Origin: Scatophagus argus
Taxonomy: Eukaryota > Chordata > Actinopteri > Scatophagidae
Direction of reading: 5' to 3'
Assembly: GCF_020382885.2 (NCBI RefSeq)
Contig: NC_058497.1
Span: 19,708,330 to 19,772,329 of the forward strand
DNA: 64,000 bases
Under the pieces are notes generated by a model. That model made no database searches and was not told the DNA's origin. It saw only the letters and a list, made by a program, of their open reading frames with translations. Below are positions 1 to 11,970 of the stretch, piece by piece (the first letter of the stretch is position 1; every line of letters begins with the position of its first letter). A program made the position numbers and the translations under genes.

Positions 1-8
1 TTTTTCAG

Positions 9-1444
9 ATGGAGAACATTCTTCTAAATGACCAAGGTAATGCTTGTCTATTTTTCTTTTTTGCCTCGGGTCTGTGCAAACAGTTAGAGAGTCTGTTGTC
101 AGATTAAACTATTTAAATTTTGAATCCTGCACAACAGAGACACAAGTGAAACGGGTGACAACAAATGAAAGAGTACAAAAACTAACAAAGCACAATGCAG
201 ATACAACCGATACATTAAAATAAGAAATATGCTGACCATAAGTGTTGTACCTAAAAGCAGGACCAACAACACAAAACATAATGGAATAATTAAAGACTGT
301 CACAGAAATATTTTCTGCTGATTCAGTGTGCTGCTGAGGCACATCAGTCATGTGTTTTGATTCAGGTCACCTTCGTTTGTCTGATTTCGGACTCTCGCGG
401 CGGCTGAATCGAGGAGGACGAGCGTTCACCATATGTGGGACGATCCAGTACATGGGTGAGAGTTTGGTTTCATTTCCCTACAAATGAAATATATTTCCCG
501 AGAGCGTTTGAGCTTCGCTGTTTTTCTTCACTGCATCTGAGGCCCACCTGCGTTTTGTTCCCATTCGGGTGACCCAGTTACGAACAAGATGCACCTGTGA
601 TCCACCTCAGATGTTACTGCTTTGGGTTCTCTGAACAAGAATTTTTCTCAAAACCTTTGCATTGCTTTTTTGTCTCCACGTTCAAACGTTTTTGTCTCTG
701 TGATCCCCACTTTTCATGTCATCCATCTTGAGCTTGTGTTCATATTTGTTTTCCTGCTTCCTGTTTGAGCAGCACCTGAAGTTTTAGGTGGGGGTCCATA
801 CAACCACGCTGCTGACTGGTGGTCCCTTGGCATCATGTTGTTCTCACTGGTGACAGGAGAGGTGGGAGCACATAAACTCAATATTTATTAGCTCCAAAGC
901 TGGTTCTGTGTCAAGTATTGGTCATTGTGATTTCTCCTTTTTGCAGTTTCCAGTACCTGCAGAGCTGGACCACAATAGCATGTTGAATAAAGTCAAAGAT
1001 TTTCCTTATGTCCTACCTAAGAGCTGCAGCTCTGCTCTGATCTCACTCCTCACCGAGGTTTGTAAATGCCATTCTCCTCTCTCTAACTTATACACTGTGA
1101 TCCCTCTGCTTGTCTGTTCTAATTCCTTTTTATCGATGCAGCTTTTGTGCAAGAATCCAGCGAATCGGCTTCGTAACGTGGAGCGTTTCAGGATGCAGGC
1201 CTTCTTTCATGGCTCTTCATTCGACGCTCTCATCCTTCAAAGGGCACCTGTTGACGTCATCCTCGAGCTCAGGGCTCATCCTGATTGGGCAGCCAAAGCA
1301 AGGAGAGGCCTGTCATTGGACTACGTAGACAACTTTGACTGTGATCAAATCCTTTATTCTCCTACAAAAGCATCCACTGATCCTTCTCCCACTGTGGCCA
1401 ACGTGGACCTGAGCCCAGCCACAGAGCAGACTTGTGAAGCCTAA
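9..1444 (+). CDS. rskr: rskr (SGK494-like) serine/threonine kinase, 3' part (partial)
   Basis: This is the C-terminal half of an AGC-type protein kinase; its 5' exons lie left of the window. Coding exons read as 9-36, 366-455, 773-861, 947-1057 and 1142-1444, all with AG/GT borders and compatible phases, giving 206 residues before TAA. The first exon carries the end of the catalytic loop ([10 protein letters not shown], where N is the conserved magnesium-binding Asn). The second has the DFG motif ([10 protein letters not shown]) and the activation segment ending [12 protein letters not shown] across the junction. The third has [16 protein letters not shown] (subdomain IX), followed by the C-lobe NPANRL signature. 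The C-terminal tail ([13 protein letters not shown], then an acidic DNFDCDQIL stretch) fits the ribosomal protein S6 kinase-related family RSKR/SGK494. The neighbouring aldolase C gene supports this, because SGK494 lies beside ALDOC in human. RPS6KL1 is the main alternative. Its substrates are poorly known. Confidence 0.82.
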
Positions 1445-1815
1445 GACGGGGCTGTGTTTCTGTGTCCGAGTACATAAGCTGACTGGAAATGAGAGACACT
1501 GCAGGTATGAATATTTCTCTGATACACATGTCATGGACTTAGTTTCCCATTTTCACAGGGTTAAAAAGATCCCATTTCCTCAGTGTATATACAGTATGTA
1601 CTTGTTACCTGCTGTTTACTTTTACTTTACCCACTGTGGCCGTTGTTCTGCCACATTTTTATTGCTGTCATTCAGTAATTTGTTAATATTGTGGGATACC
1701 TTAAAATTATTATCTTTTTTTATTTCAGTATTCAAATTCTATTAAATCACTTTAGGGATTTTATCCTTAAATGTTGAAATGAAATTTCGATGTTGTAAAT
1801 AAATATTTTGCACTC
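1445..1815 (+). other. rskr: rskr 3' UTR
   Basis: This AT-rich stretch follows the rskr stop codon and ends near an AATAAA signal at 1798-1803. The limits are inferred from the stop codon and signal only; no transcript evidence is available. Confidence 0.6.
1798..1803 (+). terminator. rskr: poly(A) signal of rskr
   Basis: A canonical AATAAA lies about 355 bases after the rskr stop, followed shortly by a GT-rich stretch (ccttggtgttgtt) that could serve as the downstream element. It is the first good signal after the stop. Confidence 0.6.
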
Positions 1816-2265
1816 CTTGGTGTTGTTAAAATCTGTCTGATTTCCCAGCCCTCATGTGTACTTGTGTGCATTATCCAAAAGTAATCTTATTATACACTCA
1901 GATAATATTGGGGTAGTTATGTGTATCTTAACTCAGTGTCATCATTAAATATTTGCATAAGCTTTGTGTAATGTTGCAGTCCAACTGATATGGCTGTTGT
2001 TTACTATATATATATAATAAATAGACTACTCTTCACAAACACAACTAAGTGACACCTGAAGCTGGTCATCGGACCACAGCATGAGAGATTTGTCATCATT
2101 CCAGTGTGTTTTTTTTTTTGTCTGACAGTTATCATTAAAAATGCAAAAGCGACACTGTCTCATCATTTCACACATTTACAATTGTAGGTTTTCTCACAAA
2201 ATCATACTTATTGATTTGAAACAACATAAAAATGTTAATTGTTGACATTAAAAAACAAAAAACAT
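1816..2265. other. intergenic spacer, nothing recognised
   Basis: AT-rich spacer between rskr and the SINE fragment. It holds a short TA-alternating run near 2008-2018 and a poly-T run near 2110. No coding potential or RNA gene was seen. Confidence 0.5.
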
Positions 2266-2411
2266 CTTGAAGCCAGAGTACCTGGAGAAAACCCATGCAG
2301 GCACAGGGAGGACATGCAAACTCCGCACAGAAGGGCCCAGACCAGGATTCAAACCTGGAACCCTCTTGCTGTGAGGCAACAGTTGCTAACCACTGCACCA
2401 CCCTGTTGCCC
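2266..2411 (-). repeat. tRNA-derived SINE fragment (minus strand)
   Basis: Read on the minus strand, this begins ggcaacagggtggtgcagtg and contains a box A-like TGGTGCAGTGG and a box B-like GGTTTGAATCC, the internal RNA polymerase III promoter of tRNA-derived SINEs. It continues into a body with tgcatgtcctccctgtg and gggttttctccag, wording shared by a very common fish SINE. No poly-A tail or target-site duplication was clear, so it is probably an old truncated copy. The family name is not assigned. Confidence 0.7.
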
Positions 2412-4264
2412 TAAATGTGCATATAACATGTCAGTAGACAGAACAAACTCACCTCAAGCTGCATTCGATAGCTGTTCTGAAGCTTTCAGCTGTATCCTCA
2501 TCGCATGCTGTGATGAAGACATCGATGTAGTTTGAAGACTTCATGTCGCTGTTGGCTTAAAAGCTGAGAATTAAAGTTTATCCTGGATCTTGGAAAAGAC
2601 AGATGACAAAATAATCCCATTCTGAGGTCCTTTTGGAGGTCGGAACTAAACATTACAACTTTAATTTGTATATCTTAACAGGATTATGGGTAAGACAAAG
2701 AACTCATCTTAGGGCCTTCTCTTTCTTTACATTTAGAAAATCATTCCTAACCACTGTGCATTAAACTGAACAAACAATAACCATCTATAAACATTGAACT
2801 TATCGCTTTTAAATTCTTCTGTGGGATTCCTGCTGTTGTATTTGCAGAGCAAAACATACAAAGTGTCTTATTCTGGTTCAGTTAAGATATGATCATTGTA
2901 CCTGGATACATTATGGCCAACTTTCAGCCTTGGGTTGACCTATTTAGAGGAGCACTCTCCAACCCATTGAGGACAACCTTAATAGGACAGAAAATTGAGG
3001 ACCAGATAAAGTATCATCATTAAATGTTTTTAATTAGGTAACAGAGAAAAAAAATTGAGTGTCCCGGTGGAGGCAGCCACGTTTAATTGCTGTACTTCTG
3101 GAAGTCACATATCTATTTAAATCTGTATCTCCTGAATGGGAGTGCACCAACTCCTCCTCCCAGAGCCTCCTGACATTGAATTCCCTCTCAGGCCCTTGTC
3201 TTAGACAGGTCCACCATGTCTGTGTTGTGGCTGTAATGGTGGCAGGGAGTCCATTGACCCATATCTGGTTCCAGAGGCACACTGACCCACAATAGTGAAG
3301 AGAGGAGTCCCCTGAACTGCCAGCAAGCCGTCCCACTGAGTCCCACCAAATAATGACATTACATAACAGAACGTGCAACAGAAAACATGCAGTTTCTTGA
3401 ATGTATCTTATTATGCAATGAAGCAGATGAAGATAATTCGACATATCATTCGAAAGATGAAAATGTTGGTATTTTAAAGCACACGTTATCTCTTAAAGCA
3501 TATAAAATAGCAAGCTTGTATATAAAAAAGCTGAAAATTCCATATTCAAAATGGGAAATGATTTAGCTGACCTCATTTTTCTTTTGTCTAAATTGGGCCA
3601 TATTACCATGTTCATTTACATTGAGTGGAACCTGGAAATGATTTCTATTTCTGACACATTTCATCATATGCTTTACAGTTTAAAGCTCACGGAAAGAAGC
3701 CAGTGAGTGCATGAATTGCTCTGAGACTGAAACACCCCAGTGAATTCGATGGTGGAGACCAAATTATCAGGAGACTTGAAACTTTCCTCAGGGCACATTT
3801 TCACTAATTAAAATAAAAATAGCACTCCGCGGGGGTATGGTTAAATGCTTAAATTGGGTTGCTATAGGGGTGCTGACAGAATACATTATTTATTATTTGA
3901 AAATCAACCTGAATATGGAGCGGGAACCAACATGGTTGAGTTAAACAACTACGATATGTATGTAAAACTTCAAGTGGTAAAATAATTGTTGATATTAACA
4001 TCCAATTTAAACCAAAACTGTGAGTTTAAAAGCACCAGAATGAGTTATTGAATGCAAGGTGACAGCAGGAATGCTTAAGTGGGCATATCAGCATAATAAA
4101 CGAGCAGCTGCATGACAAAAAAGCCATTCTTTATTTAAATAGAACAATGATTCATCAGAAATCTTCTAATTTATATGGGACAAAGGTGGGCGTGCAAGCG
4201 CCGCCCAGGGGTGTTGACTTACGAGGTGTGACACACTTGAGCTGGATACAAACTAGAGCTGGCT
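2412..4264. other. intergenic spacer upstream of aldoc, nothing recognised
   Basis: AT-rich DNA between the SINE fragment and the inferred first aldoc exon. A minus-strand open frame near 3034-3444 resembles no family I recognise and has no splice or codon support. The last 100 bases presumably hold the aldoc promoter; the TATA-like ggatacaaa near 4240 is weak. Confidence 0.45.
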
Positions 4265-4328
4265 GAGAGTCTCTGTCAGTCTTCATCTCATCAGTGGAGA
4301 AGACACATCTGGTTTCACTTTCTGCCAG
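4265..4328 (+). other. aldoc: aldoc 5' non-coding exon 1 (putative)
   Basis: A GT donor (TCTGCCAG then gtagga, at 4328/4329) ends a short GC-richer stretch that would join the acceptor at 5047/5048 just before the start codon. Vertebrate aldolase genes start with a non-coding first exon, which fits. The 5' end is a guess, with no clear TATA box or initiator. Confidence 0.45.
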
Positions 4329-5064
4329 GTAGGAAACCTAACTGCTCATCTGTTTTTGTGGCCTTAACTAAGTGTCCCTTTAAAATAGTTTTTTGGTTTG
4401 TTTGTTTTAATCCTTAATATTTTTAAATTTAGGGTTATTTAATTAAATTTAGGGTTCACTGACTTTTGGTGGGTAAATCTGTACCTGCATCTGAAGCTGT
4501 TATGATGTATACAGATGTATATGTAACCACAATGGGGGGCAATTAGGAGCATTCATTCATGAGCATTTAAATGGACTTTATATTCTAATTTTAAATTATA
4601 CTCGCAACAAACCAATATGCTTTTACTTGCAGCAGCTCTAAATGTCACTTCATCTTGAATAAAATAAGAACTCCTTTAATTACTTTAATTAACTTTTCAA
4701 GTCTCTGTTGTATCTTTTTCCAACCTCTTTATACCAGTTTTTGCGCTCTAACATGTGAAATTCACCTCAGGATCTTAAAAAAGAAGATCCTCTCTTATCT
4801 CTCTGTTTTTGGCAATGTTTGGTAAATTATGAGTGCTTTAATTCCTATGACTTCCAGTCACAGGAAGTGAAAAAAAAATAAGGTTGGTTTGCATACCCAG
4901 ACACTCGATGGGTCTTCATGGTTTTGGATCTATTGAAGCTGATATGAAAGACTTAACATTTTATGTCAGGTTTCATGGATGGATGATACTTGATATATTT
5001 TGATGATTTTAAAGTGAATAATTCAATCGTAAGGTCACATTTTCTAGGAGAATCACCACTCAGG

Positions 5065-6831
5065 ATGACACACCAGTTCCCCACGCTCTCCGAGGCGCAG
5101 AAGAGGGAGCTACATGAGAACGCTCTACGCATAGTTTCTCCAGGGAAGGGCATCCTGGCTGCAGATGAGTCTGTGGGTGTGTAGCACTCTTTCTTTTCTA
5201 ACTCTGGAACACATGAATCCCGTTAACTAATAAAGACACTAATAAAGGCCGCCCAGTCCGAAGAGTGCACGCTGTGGACATCAACATCTCATATAATGTG
5301 CTCATCACAGGGAGCATGGCGAAGCGTCTGGCTCAGGTCGGGGTGGAGAACACGGAGGAGAACCGCAGACAGTTCCGGCAGATTCTCTTCAGTGCTGACG
5401 ATCGCATTAACAGCTGCCTCGGAGGAGTCATTTTCTTCCATGAGACGCTGTACCAGCACTCTGACAACGGCGTATCCTTTGTCAAAATGATCAGGGACAG
5501 GGGCGTCCTGGTTGGCATCAAGGTGTTAATACATTCTCAACTGGTTATTAGTTGTTTCTGTATATAAGAATTTAATATGATTGGTGCTTCTCTATTCCTT
5601 GCTCCTCAGGTTGACAAAGGTGTCGTGCCCCTGCCAGGAACAGCTGGAGAAACCACCACACAGGGTCAGACTCGTCAGGTTAACTGCTCTTATCACTGAT
5701 ATCACCCAAAAAAGTGCATGTTACAAGACAATTTACAGATGTGTTTTCAAACTTGTTCCATAGGCCTAGATGGTTTGTCAGAGCGCTGTGCACAATACAA
5801 AAAGGACGGAGCTGTCTTCGCAAAGTGGCGCTGTGTTCTCAAAATCAGCGACACCAACCCATCTAAACTGGCCATCACAGAGAACGCAAATGTTCTTGCA
5901 CGCTACTCCAGTATCTGCCAGCAGGTCAGAAAGCAACACCATGTACTGCCATAGCCTGTGTGTGTGTCTTTGTATTGCTCTGATAGTGTTCTCCTTCCTC
6001 GACCAGCATGGCATTGTGCCCGTCATCGAGCCCGAGATTTTGCCTGATGGAGATCATGACCTGAAACGCAGCCAGTATGTCACTGAGAAGGTGGGTTTCT
6101 TCCATGTGTGTACGTGGTAATGACAAGTGAGACAGAGAGGAAGTACGGTAAGAACGAAAATTTCAGATGTGCTAAACTCTCTGTGGCATTGCAGGTCCTG
6201 ACTGCAGTGTACAAAGCCATGTCGGACCACCACGTGTACCTGGAAGGCACTCTCCTCAAGCCCAACATGGTCACCGCTGGACACAGCTGCCCCACCAAGT
6301 ACAGCCCAGAGGAGGTTGCTATGGCAACTGTCACCGTCTTGCGCCGCACCGTTCCCCCGGCCGTCACAGGTAGCTGTCGTGTCAGGAGAGGATTTTACAC
6401 TGCTAGGCATGAAATTTACAAAACCAAAATGAGAACGATGTTTCCTTTTCCCCGCAGGAGTGGCGTTTCTCTCAGGTGGTCAGAGTGAAGAAGAGGCCAC
6501 TGTCCACCTCAATGCCATCAACAACTGCCCTCTGGCCAAACCTTGGATCCTAACGTTCTCCTTTGGCCGAGCCCTGCAGGTGTCTGCACTCAGAGCGTGG
6601 CGAGGACATAAAGAGAACGAGAAAACTGCAACTGAGCAATTCATCAAGAGAGCAGAGGTATGTCCACCTCTTGTTTTCTGCAGATAAGTGAGCGTGACGA
6701 TGATGATGACCAGTGTTAATTGTCTTTTCTGTCCCCAGGCGAACAGTCTGGCATGTCAGGGGAGGTACCCTGGTGGCGATAACTATGGCGATGTTGGCCA
6801 GCGCAACTATGGTTCCTGTTATGCGTACTGA
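5065..6831 (+). CDS. aldoc: fructose-bisphosphate aldolase, C type
   Basis: Class I aldolase, a cytosolic glycolytic enzyme that cleaves fructose 1,6-bisphosphate into dihydroxyacetone phosphate and glyceraldehyde 3-phosphate. Coding exons are 5065-5176, 5311-5522, 5610-5664, 5764-5924, 6007-6090, 6195-6369, 6458-6657 and 6739-6831. Internal exon sizes (212, 55, 161, 84, 175, 200) match the conserved vertebrate aldolase pattern. The protein has 363 residues. Asp34, Lys108, Lys147, Glu188, Glu190 and the Schiff-base Lys230 ([10 protein letters not shown]) are all present, as is the C-terminal Tyr. The start is the ATG after acceptor 5047/5048; an upstream in-frame ATG at 4990 lies in the intron. 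Similarity ([25 protein letters not shown]) and the rskr neighbour point to aldolase C. The tail ends CYAY, where I recall NHAY in typical aldolase C, and it has diverged. Which teleost duplicate (a or b) is not decided. Confidence 0.93.
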
Positions 6832-6891
6832 ATAAACTGAGAAGCCACTTTTGAATTAGAGCTGTGTTCTCCCATTACCGCAACAAGGATT

Positions 6892-6897
6892 AATAAA
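6892..6897 (+). terminator. aldoc: poly(A) signal of aldoc
   Basis: AATAAA about 60 bases after the aldoc stop. Another AATAAA overlaps the end of the stop codon at 6831-6836 but would leave almost no 3' UTR, so the later one is preferred. Confidence 0.55.
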
Positions 6898-8200
6898 TAA
6901 GTCACTTCAGAATTCTGACACTCATGATGATGTTACATGAAAACAAGTGACAGCATGTTTTCTTGCCTTGACAAATGAGGACAATCAGAACATGGCCTTT
7001 GGTATTTCTAATGCATGCATTGAATGGAAGTTGTTGGCTTTAATTTTGTTATGGATGCACAGTGTGCCCTTGTGATAGACTCATAACTAAAACTAAAACG
7101 ACATACTACGTATCACAAATACTAACTTTCCATGTGCTGTATGTTTATGAAATTGTTGCTGTAGAACAATGATGTTAGTCTATATCACAGCAAAGTTAAT
7201 AACAAAGAGTGAATTTCTGACATACTACTCACATCTTATCACATGTAAGTATCTCTTCAAAGCATCTCTGTGTATGAGTGTGTGTATTTGAGGTTTGTTA
7301 GTCGCCGTGCACAAGTAGAAATATTGAAACAGAATTAGCTTCACTCTCTGAGCAGAAAGAATAGTCAACACAACAGTAATTGAGTCATTGACAATATGAT
7401 GTTATGTGTGTTGTCATTCTGAACAGAGTTTGCTCTTAGTCTGATAACTATAGCTCAAATTAAGCATTCAAACAATAAAACAACGTTCAGGTTCAGTCTG
7501 GTGTGGACATTTTGTTTTATGTTATACATCACTGTGGGACAGTTTTTATATTTCAGTCTCATAGCCTGTACAGTCTGAGCTCTGATGGTCCAGAGAGCTC
7601 AGCACAGCGCAGTGCAACAAGAAAACACACACAAATAGACAAAACTAAAGCACAAGAAAACATCAGCAGTTACAGAAACACAGATGACAACAGAAACTGG
7701 TTTCAGTGGACACAAAGTGATTTATTAGGAAGCTCAAGGTAACTATTTTGCTACGATTTTTTGAATGTAACACGAATGTAAGACGCCTGTTGTGATTAAG
7801 GGGTCTTAGAGCAATTTCTTATTTTAAAATCCACAACAGGAATCTAACAAATTGGACTTGAATGTACACTTCAATTTTTGCCTGCATTCAAGTTCCGCTA
7901 TCCGCTACTTTTTCTCCAGTAGGAAGACTATGATGGTGAAAATAAGCCAACTGGTGAGTTTAATACATTGTTTTATTCATGTGGACTGTTGCTGTTAATA
8001 CGCCAATACATTAAAAAAAAAACAGTGAAGTGGGCTATTATTATTATTTCAATCACACTCATATCAAAGACATGATTAACTGATCAGTATACCTGGTGAA
8101 TCAGGGGACTATTTTGTGAAGCGGATGTGTCAGCTCTGGTCGAAGCATTTCCGGTAATCGTGAATGCCTCGGTAAAGGAGCACCGTTCCTGAAGAAAAGC
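6898..8200. other. aldoc-srsf1 intergenic spacer
   Basis: AT-rich spacer with no recognised repeat or gene. The right end grades into the srsf1 promoter: near 8145 there is an ETS-like atttccggtaa, and GC content rises from about 8200. Confidence 0.5.
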
Positions 8201-8412
8201 AGGAGCAGAGAGCGCCTCATACTGAGAGTGTGGTCTGTCCAGAAAATATCCTGCACATTGCAGAGTAACCCGGCGCCTATTTGGCTGCTTTCTTATTTCT
8301 GGTCGACGATCTGCGGGCGATTGGAGTTTAATCTCAGTGCGGCTGCGCTAACTGCTGGGGATCTTGCAAACCGTTAACGTTAGTCTGAGAAGCGAGCTAG
8401 CCTTTAGCAGCG

Positions 8413-10609
8413 ATGTCGGGTGTTGTGCGAGGCCCTGCTGGGAACAACGACTGTCGAATTTATGTGGGAAATCTTCCTCCTGATATTCGAACAAAAGATG
8501 TGGAAGACGTTTTCTACAAATATGGGACAATTCGAGATATCGACCTGAAGAACCGAAGAGGGGGGCCTCCTTTTGCCTTCATTGAGTTCGAGGACCCTAG
8601 GTGAGGAGTTAAGCTAACGTTTAGCTTATTAGGCCAAGCGCAGCTCCATTGTGTGGCTAACGAACTCGTGCTCTAACACAGTATTCGCGGGCTCAGACTA
8701 TTCACTGGTCCCCCTTAAACTTAGATTTTGGCCAAACACTTGGTGTATGCTATCTTTTGCTTTCGGTTTTGCATTATTCGGCTGCCCCGAACGTAGTTTT
8801 AGCTTAACCTTATCACTTAAAAAGCGACGCTTTTATGCTAATGTTTGCACTGCATCCTTCACGGCATGTTCAAGTAGTTGGTTGACACGAACATCCACTT
8901 AGCCTTGTGTGTGTGTGGCTTGTGTGCAAGTACTCTTAATGCAGTTAAAACATTACGCCATGTTGTGTAGTATTTATGTCCATGTGTTCTTTGTAACGAC
9001 CAAGAGTAAATTGTGCTCCTAAAAGGACTGAGCCACATTACTTGAATTGCGTGCACTTATTCAAGGCGGATTAGTAAACGTAAACCAGATCAAGCTAGCC
9101 GCTATCATGGCTGACTGCGTCCGTGACTGTATTTCTGTGCGTGTGTTAAATGTTTAAGCTGTTTTGTTAACAGGGACGCTGATGATGCTGTCTATGGGCG
9201 TGATGGTTATGACTACGACGGCTACAGACTGCGTGTGGAGTTTCCTCGGAGCGGCAGAGGCTCAAGAGGCGGTTTCGGTGGGATCGGTGGAGCTCCCAGA
9301 GGCAGATATGGACCCCCGTCCAGGCGCTCAGAGTACAGGGTCGTTGTGTCTGGTAAGCATCCAAACTAGTCAGTGATTTACTTGGTTAATAGTCAGGTAG
9401 CGTATGTGGTGCCAGGAGGGCTGATTGCTGTGCTAAGTTTCCGTTCTTCAGTTTGTTGTGTATTGTGGGGTGGGTGGGTGGGGGGCGTTAAAAATTGACT
9501 ATGTGACTGTCGGGGTTTTTATCGTCACTTTTACTCATGACAAATGCAGATAGTTATGTTCAAGTCAAAAAGAAATGAATTTCTTCGTTTGATGCACATA
9601 GTTTTGAAATTTGACTTGGCTGGAAAGCATATTACTCATAGAGTAGAATAAAATTTGAACCATGCAAGTAGATACATGATTATGGTATTTTCATGTTGTT
9701 ACTGCTGAAAATATGTAAACCAATGTTTCCTACCAGTCTCTTGTGGCTGTATGACTTGATCTCAGTAATTACAGGCTTGATGAGATTGTTTATCTGTTTG
9801 TACTCAATCTGTTTCCAAATGTATAGAAGGCTCCCTCTAAAAAGAATGAAACAGCCCATATTGTTAAGTATAGGCTAAACCGGTTTCCACCTCTTTTTAA
9901 CATTCATATCACATTAATTGAGTTCCTGATGTATCATGTAATCCTGCAGCTACGATTTTGAGAAACAAATTAGTTATTAGTTGAGACAAATGCAGGAGGT
10001 TTTCACACATGAGATGGCAAGTTTATCAAGTGTCAGCTGAGATAACTGTTATTGTGTTATTCAGGACTCCCACAGAGTGGCAGCTGGCAGGACTTGAAGG
10101 ACCACATGCGTGAAGCAGGCGACGTGTGCTACGCCGACGTTTTCAGAGATGGAACCGGAGTCGTAGAATTTGTGCGCAAAGAAGACATGACCTATGCCGT
10201 TCGAAAGCTGGACAACACCAAATTCCGCTCACATGAGGTATGTGTACTGATTTGATTGTCATGGATAATGTTACTTTGCTGTGTCGAGGTGAGTACTTCA
10301 GGAAGTGCTAAATGTTTGAAGAAAACACCTGGCCCTCATTTCCATCTATGGTCTTTCCACCAGAGGAAGGAATGTTGTCTTTTCAATGTCAAGTTCTCTT
10401 GTGTCCGCCAGGGAGAGACCGCTTACATTCGCGTGAAATTAGATGGTCCCCGCAGCCCAAGTTATGGAAGATCACGCTCCCGAAGCCGTGGCAGCCGGAG
10501 CAGGAGCCGCAGTCGCAGTGCCAGCCGCAGCCGCAGCAATTCCCGTGGCCGTGGCAGAGGATCGCCCCGCTACTCGCCTCGTCACAGCCGCTCTCGTTCC
10601 CGTTCCTAA
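8413..10609 (+). CDS. srsf1: SR splicing factor SRSF1 (ASF/SF2)
   Basis: SRSF1 binds purine-rich exonic enhancers, promotes splice-site choice by U1 snRNP and U2AF, and shuttles between nucleus and cytoplasm. Coding exons are 8413-8600, 9174-9352, 10065-10237 and 10412-10609 (245 aa). RRM1 (about residues 14-90) has RNP2 RIYVGNLP and RNP1 [12 protein letters not shown] shortened Gly/Arg linker ([13 protein letters not shown]) follows. The pseudo-RRM (about 117-190) has the signature SWQDLKDH. The C-terminal RS domain includes [13 protein letters not shown] and ends HSRSRSRS. The start [19 protein letters not shown] matches vertebrate SRSF1 at its first residues. Length is just below the 248 aa of human. 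The RS tract carries an unusual GRGRG interruption. In human, too, SRSF1 lies next to DYNLL2. The teleost a/b duplicate is not decided. Identity as SRSF1 rather than SRSF9 is secure from the RS length and linker. Confidence 0.95.
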
Positions 10610-11069
10610 ACCTTTCTACCACCAATGTTTTCCCTTTTGATGTATACCCTCCTGTTTTTACCTCTTATGAGTTTTCCAGATGTCAGCAATTGATTTTTAA
10701 TTTTTGCATTTCATGTCCCGATGTCCTTGTGGATGATCTTGGTATGTAGATGTGCCCCACCCCCACCCCCCCATCCCTTTCCCCACCCTCTGTCATTTTT
10801 CCCCCCCTTCTTTCTGTCTCAATTTTTGCAACAGTAGAAATTGTGCTGTGTTGAACTTCAAAAACTTTGAGTTACAACCTGCACTCAATGTTTTTGCAAG
10901 TGTTGAAAACTGAGTTTTGTCTTTGTTTATTTCTTTCTTTAAAAAAAAAAAAAAAGCTTCTCATTGGATATGTGGGGTGGGCTGTTTGGATCGGGAGCCT
11001 GATGCTTAACTGTATTTTACCCTTGTGTCTTCCTTTAGACATCTGAAGAGAAGGATTAAAGTGATTTGG

Positions 11070-11075
11070 AATAAA
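11070..11075 (+). terminator. srsf1: proximal poly(A) signal of srsf1
   Basis: An AATAAA lies 32 bases after the candidate 3' UTR acceptor, so use of this site would follow closely on splicing or retention of the upstream intron. Usage is unknown. Confidence 0.4.
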
Positions 11076-11964
11076 ACCATTGTGGAGCACATTTCATTTG
11101 TATGGTCAGGATAGGACATCTAATTGAGGAGCAATCAGGTCGAGGCCATGGTACGCTTCATATTCCATAAATTGAACATTTTGATAGGTTGCCATATCAT
11201 GCATGTCATTAAACAAAGCCATATGTGCTGTACTTTGTTATATATACAGTTTTTAACATGCTACTCTGGCTTGTGACAGAATAAGCAGTCCTAGATCAAG
11301 TGTTGTGATGTAAGTGTAACATCTTTGCTGTCAAATGTTTTTTTAAAAAAAAGTTGAATCACTACTTTGTTGCAAAAAGTGTCCCACTTTTAACTTAAAT
11401 GTCCTCTTTGTTTAAAATGATTTTAACTTCAGGGAATGCTAGTTTTTGTGCTCAGTGGCATTTTTTTTCTTGATCTGACATGAGTGCTCAAAATGGAAAA
11501 AAAAAAAATTAGGCCCAAAAATCTTGACATTTTATTCTAACAGTCTGCCTCTGATTTTCTTCCTGGTATTTCAAGGTTTTGATTGGAGGAGTGGCTCAGT
11601 GGATCCCAATCCTTGGAGCTGGATGAGTGGATCGATTAGGGAAGGGATAGGCAAGGATGGATGCTCGGAACGGGATCAGTTTTCCAGGATTCAAATGAGA
11701 GTTGAATTCAGAACTAATTAACGGGAGTCCCAGAGCAACTTTTTTTCTATTAGGCCCCCACATGCCTATTTAAAGTTTTTCAGTGGTAATGGCTTTATTT
11801 TACAAGAAAACGAAACTGAGGACCAGGAAGTTGGATCAAAGGATGGAATCGTAGATGCCTGGTATGAAGGAATTTAAAAATTGGGGCGGTTGGGAGAGGG
11901 TTTTATTTGGGAGTAGTTTGTATGTTTTATTTTGCTTAATCTTTCTTTTTCTCTTAGCATTTTC

Positions 11965-11970
11965 AATAAA
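11965..11970 (+). terminator. srsf1: distal poly(A) signal of srsf1
   Basis: AATAAA followed within about 30 bases by a T/G-rich element (cttttgtttgttgt), the usual make-up of a strong cleavage site. Confidence 0.55.

Noticed and set aside
2330-2411. Functional tRNA gene on the minus strand
   Set aside because: Box A and box B are present, but no acceptor stem or anticodon arm can be folded, and the sequence continues into a SINE body.
3034-3444. 136-codon open frame on the minus strand
   Set aside because: No domain, no splice or poly(A) context, and composition like the surrounding spacer.
4990-5064. In-frame upstream ATG giving an N-terminal extension of aldolase
   Set aside because: It lies before the splice acceptor at 5047/5048 and would be removed with intron 1. 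Aldolases begin at the ATG now at 5065.
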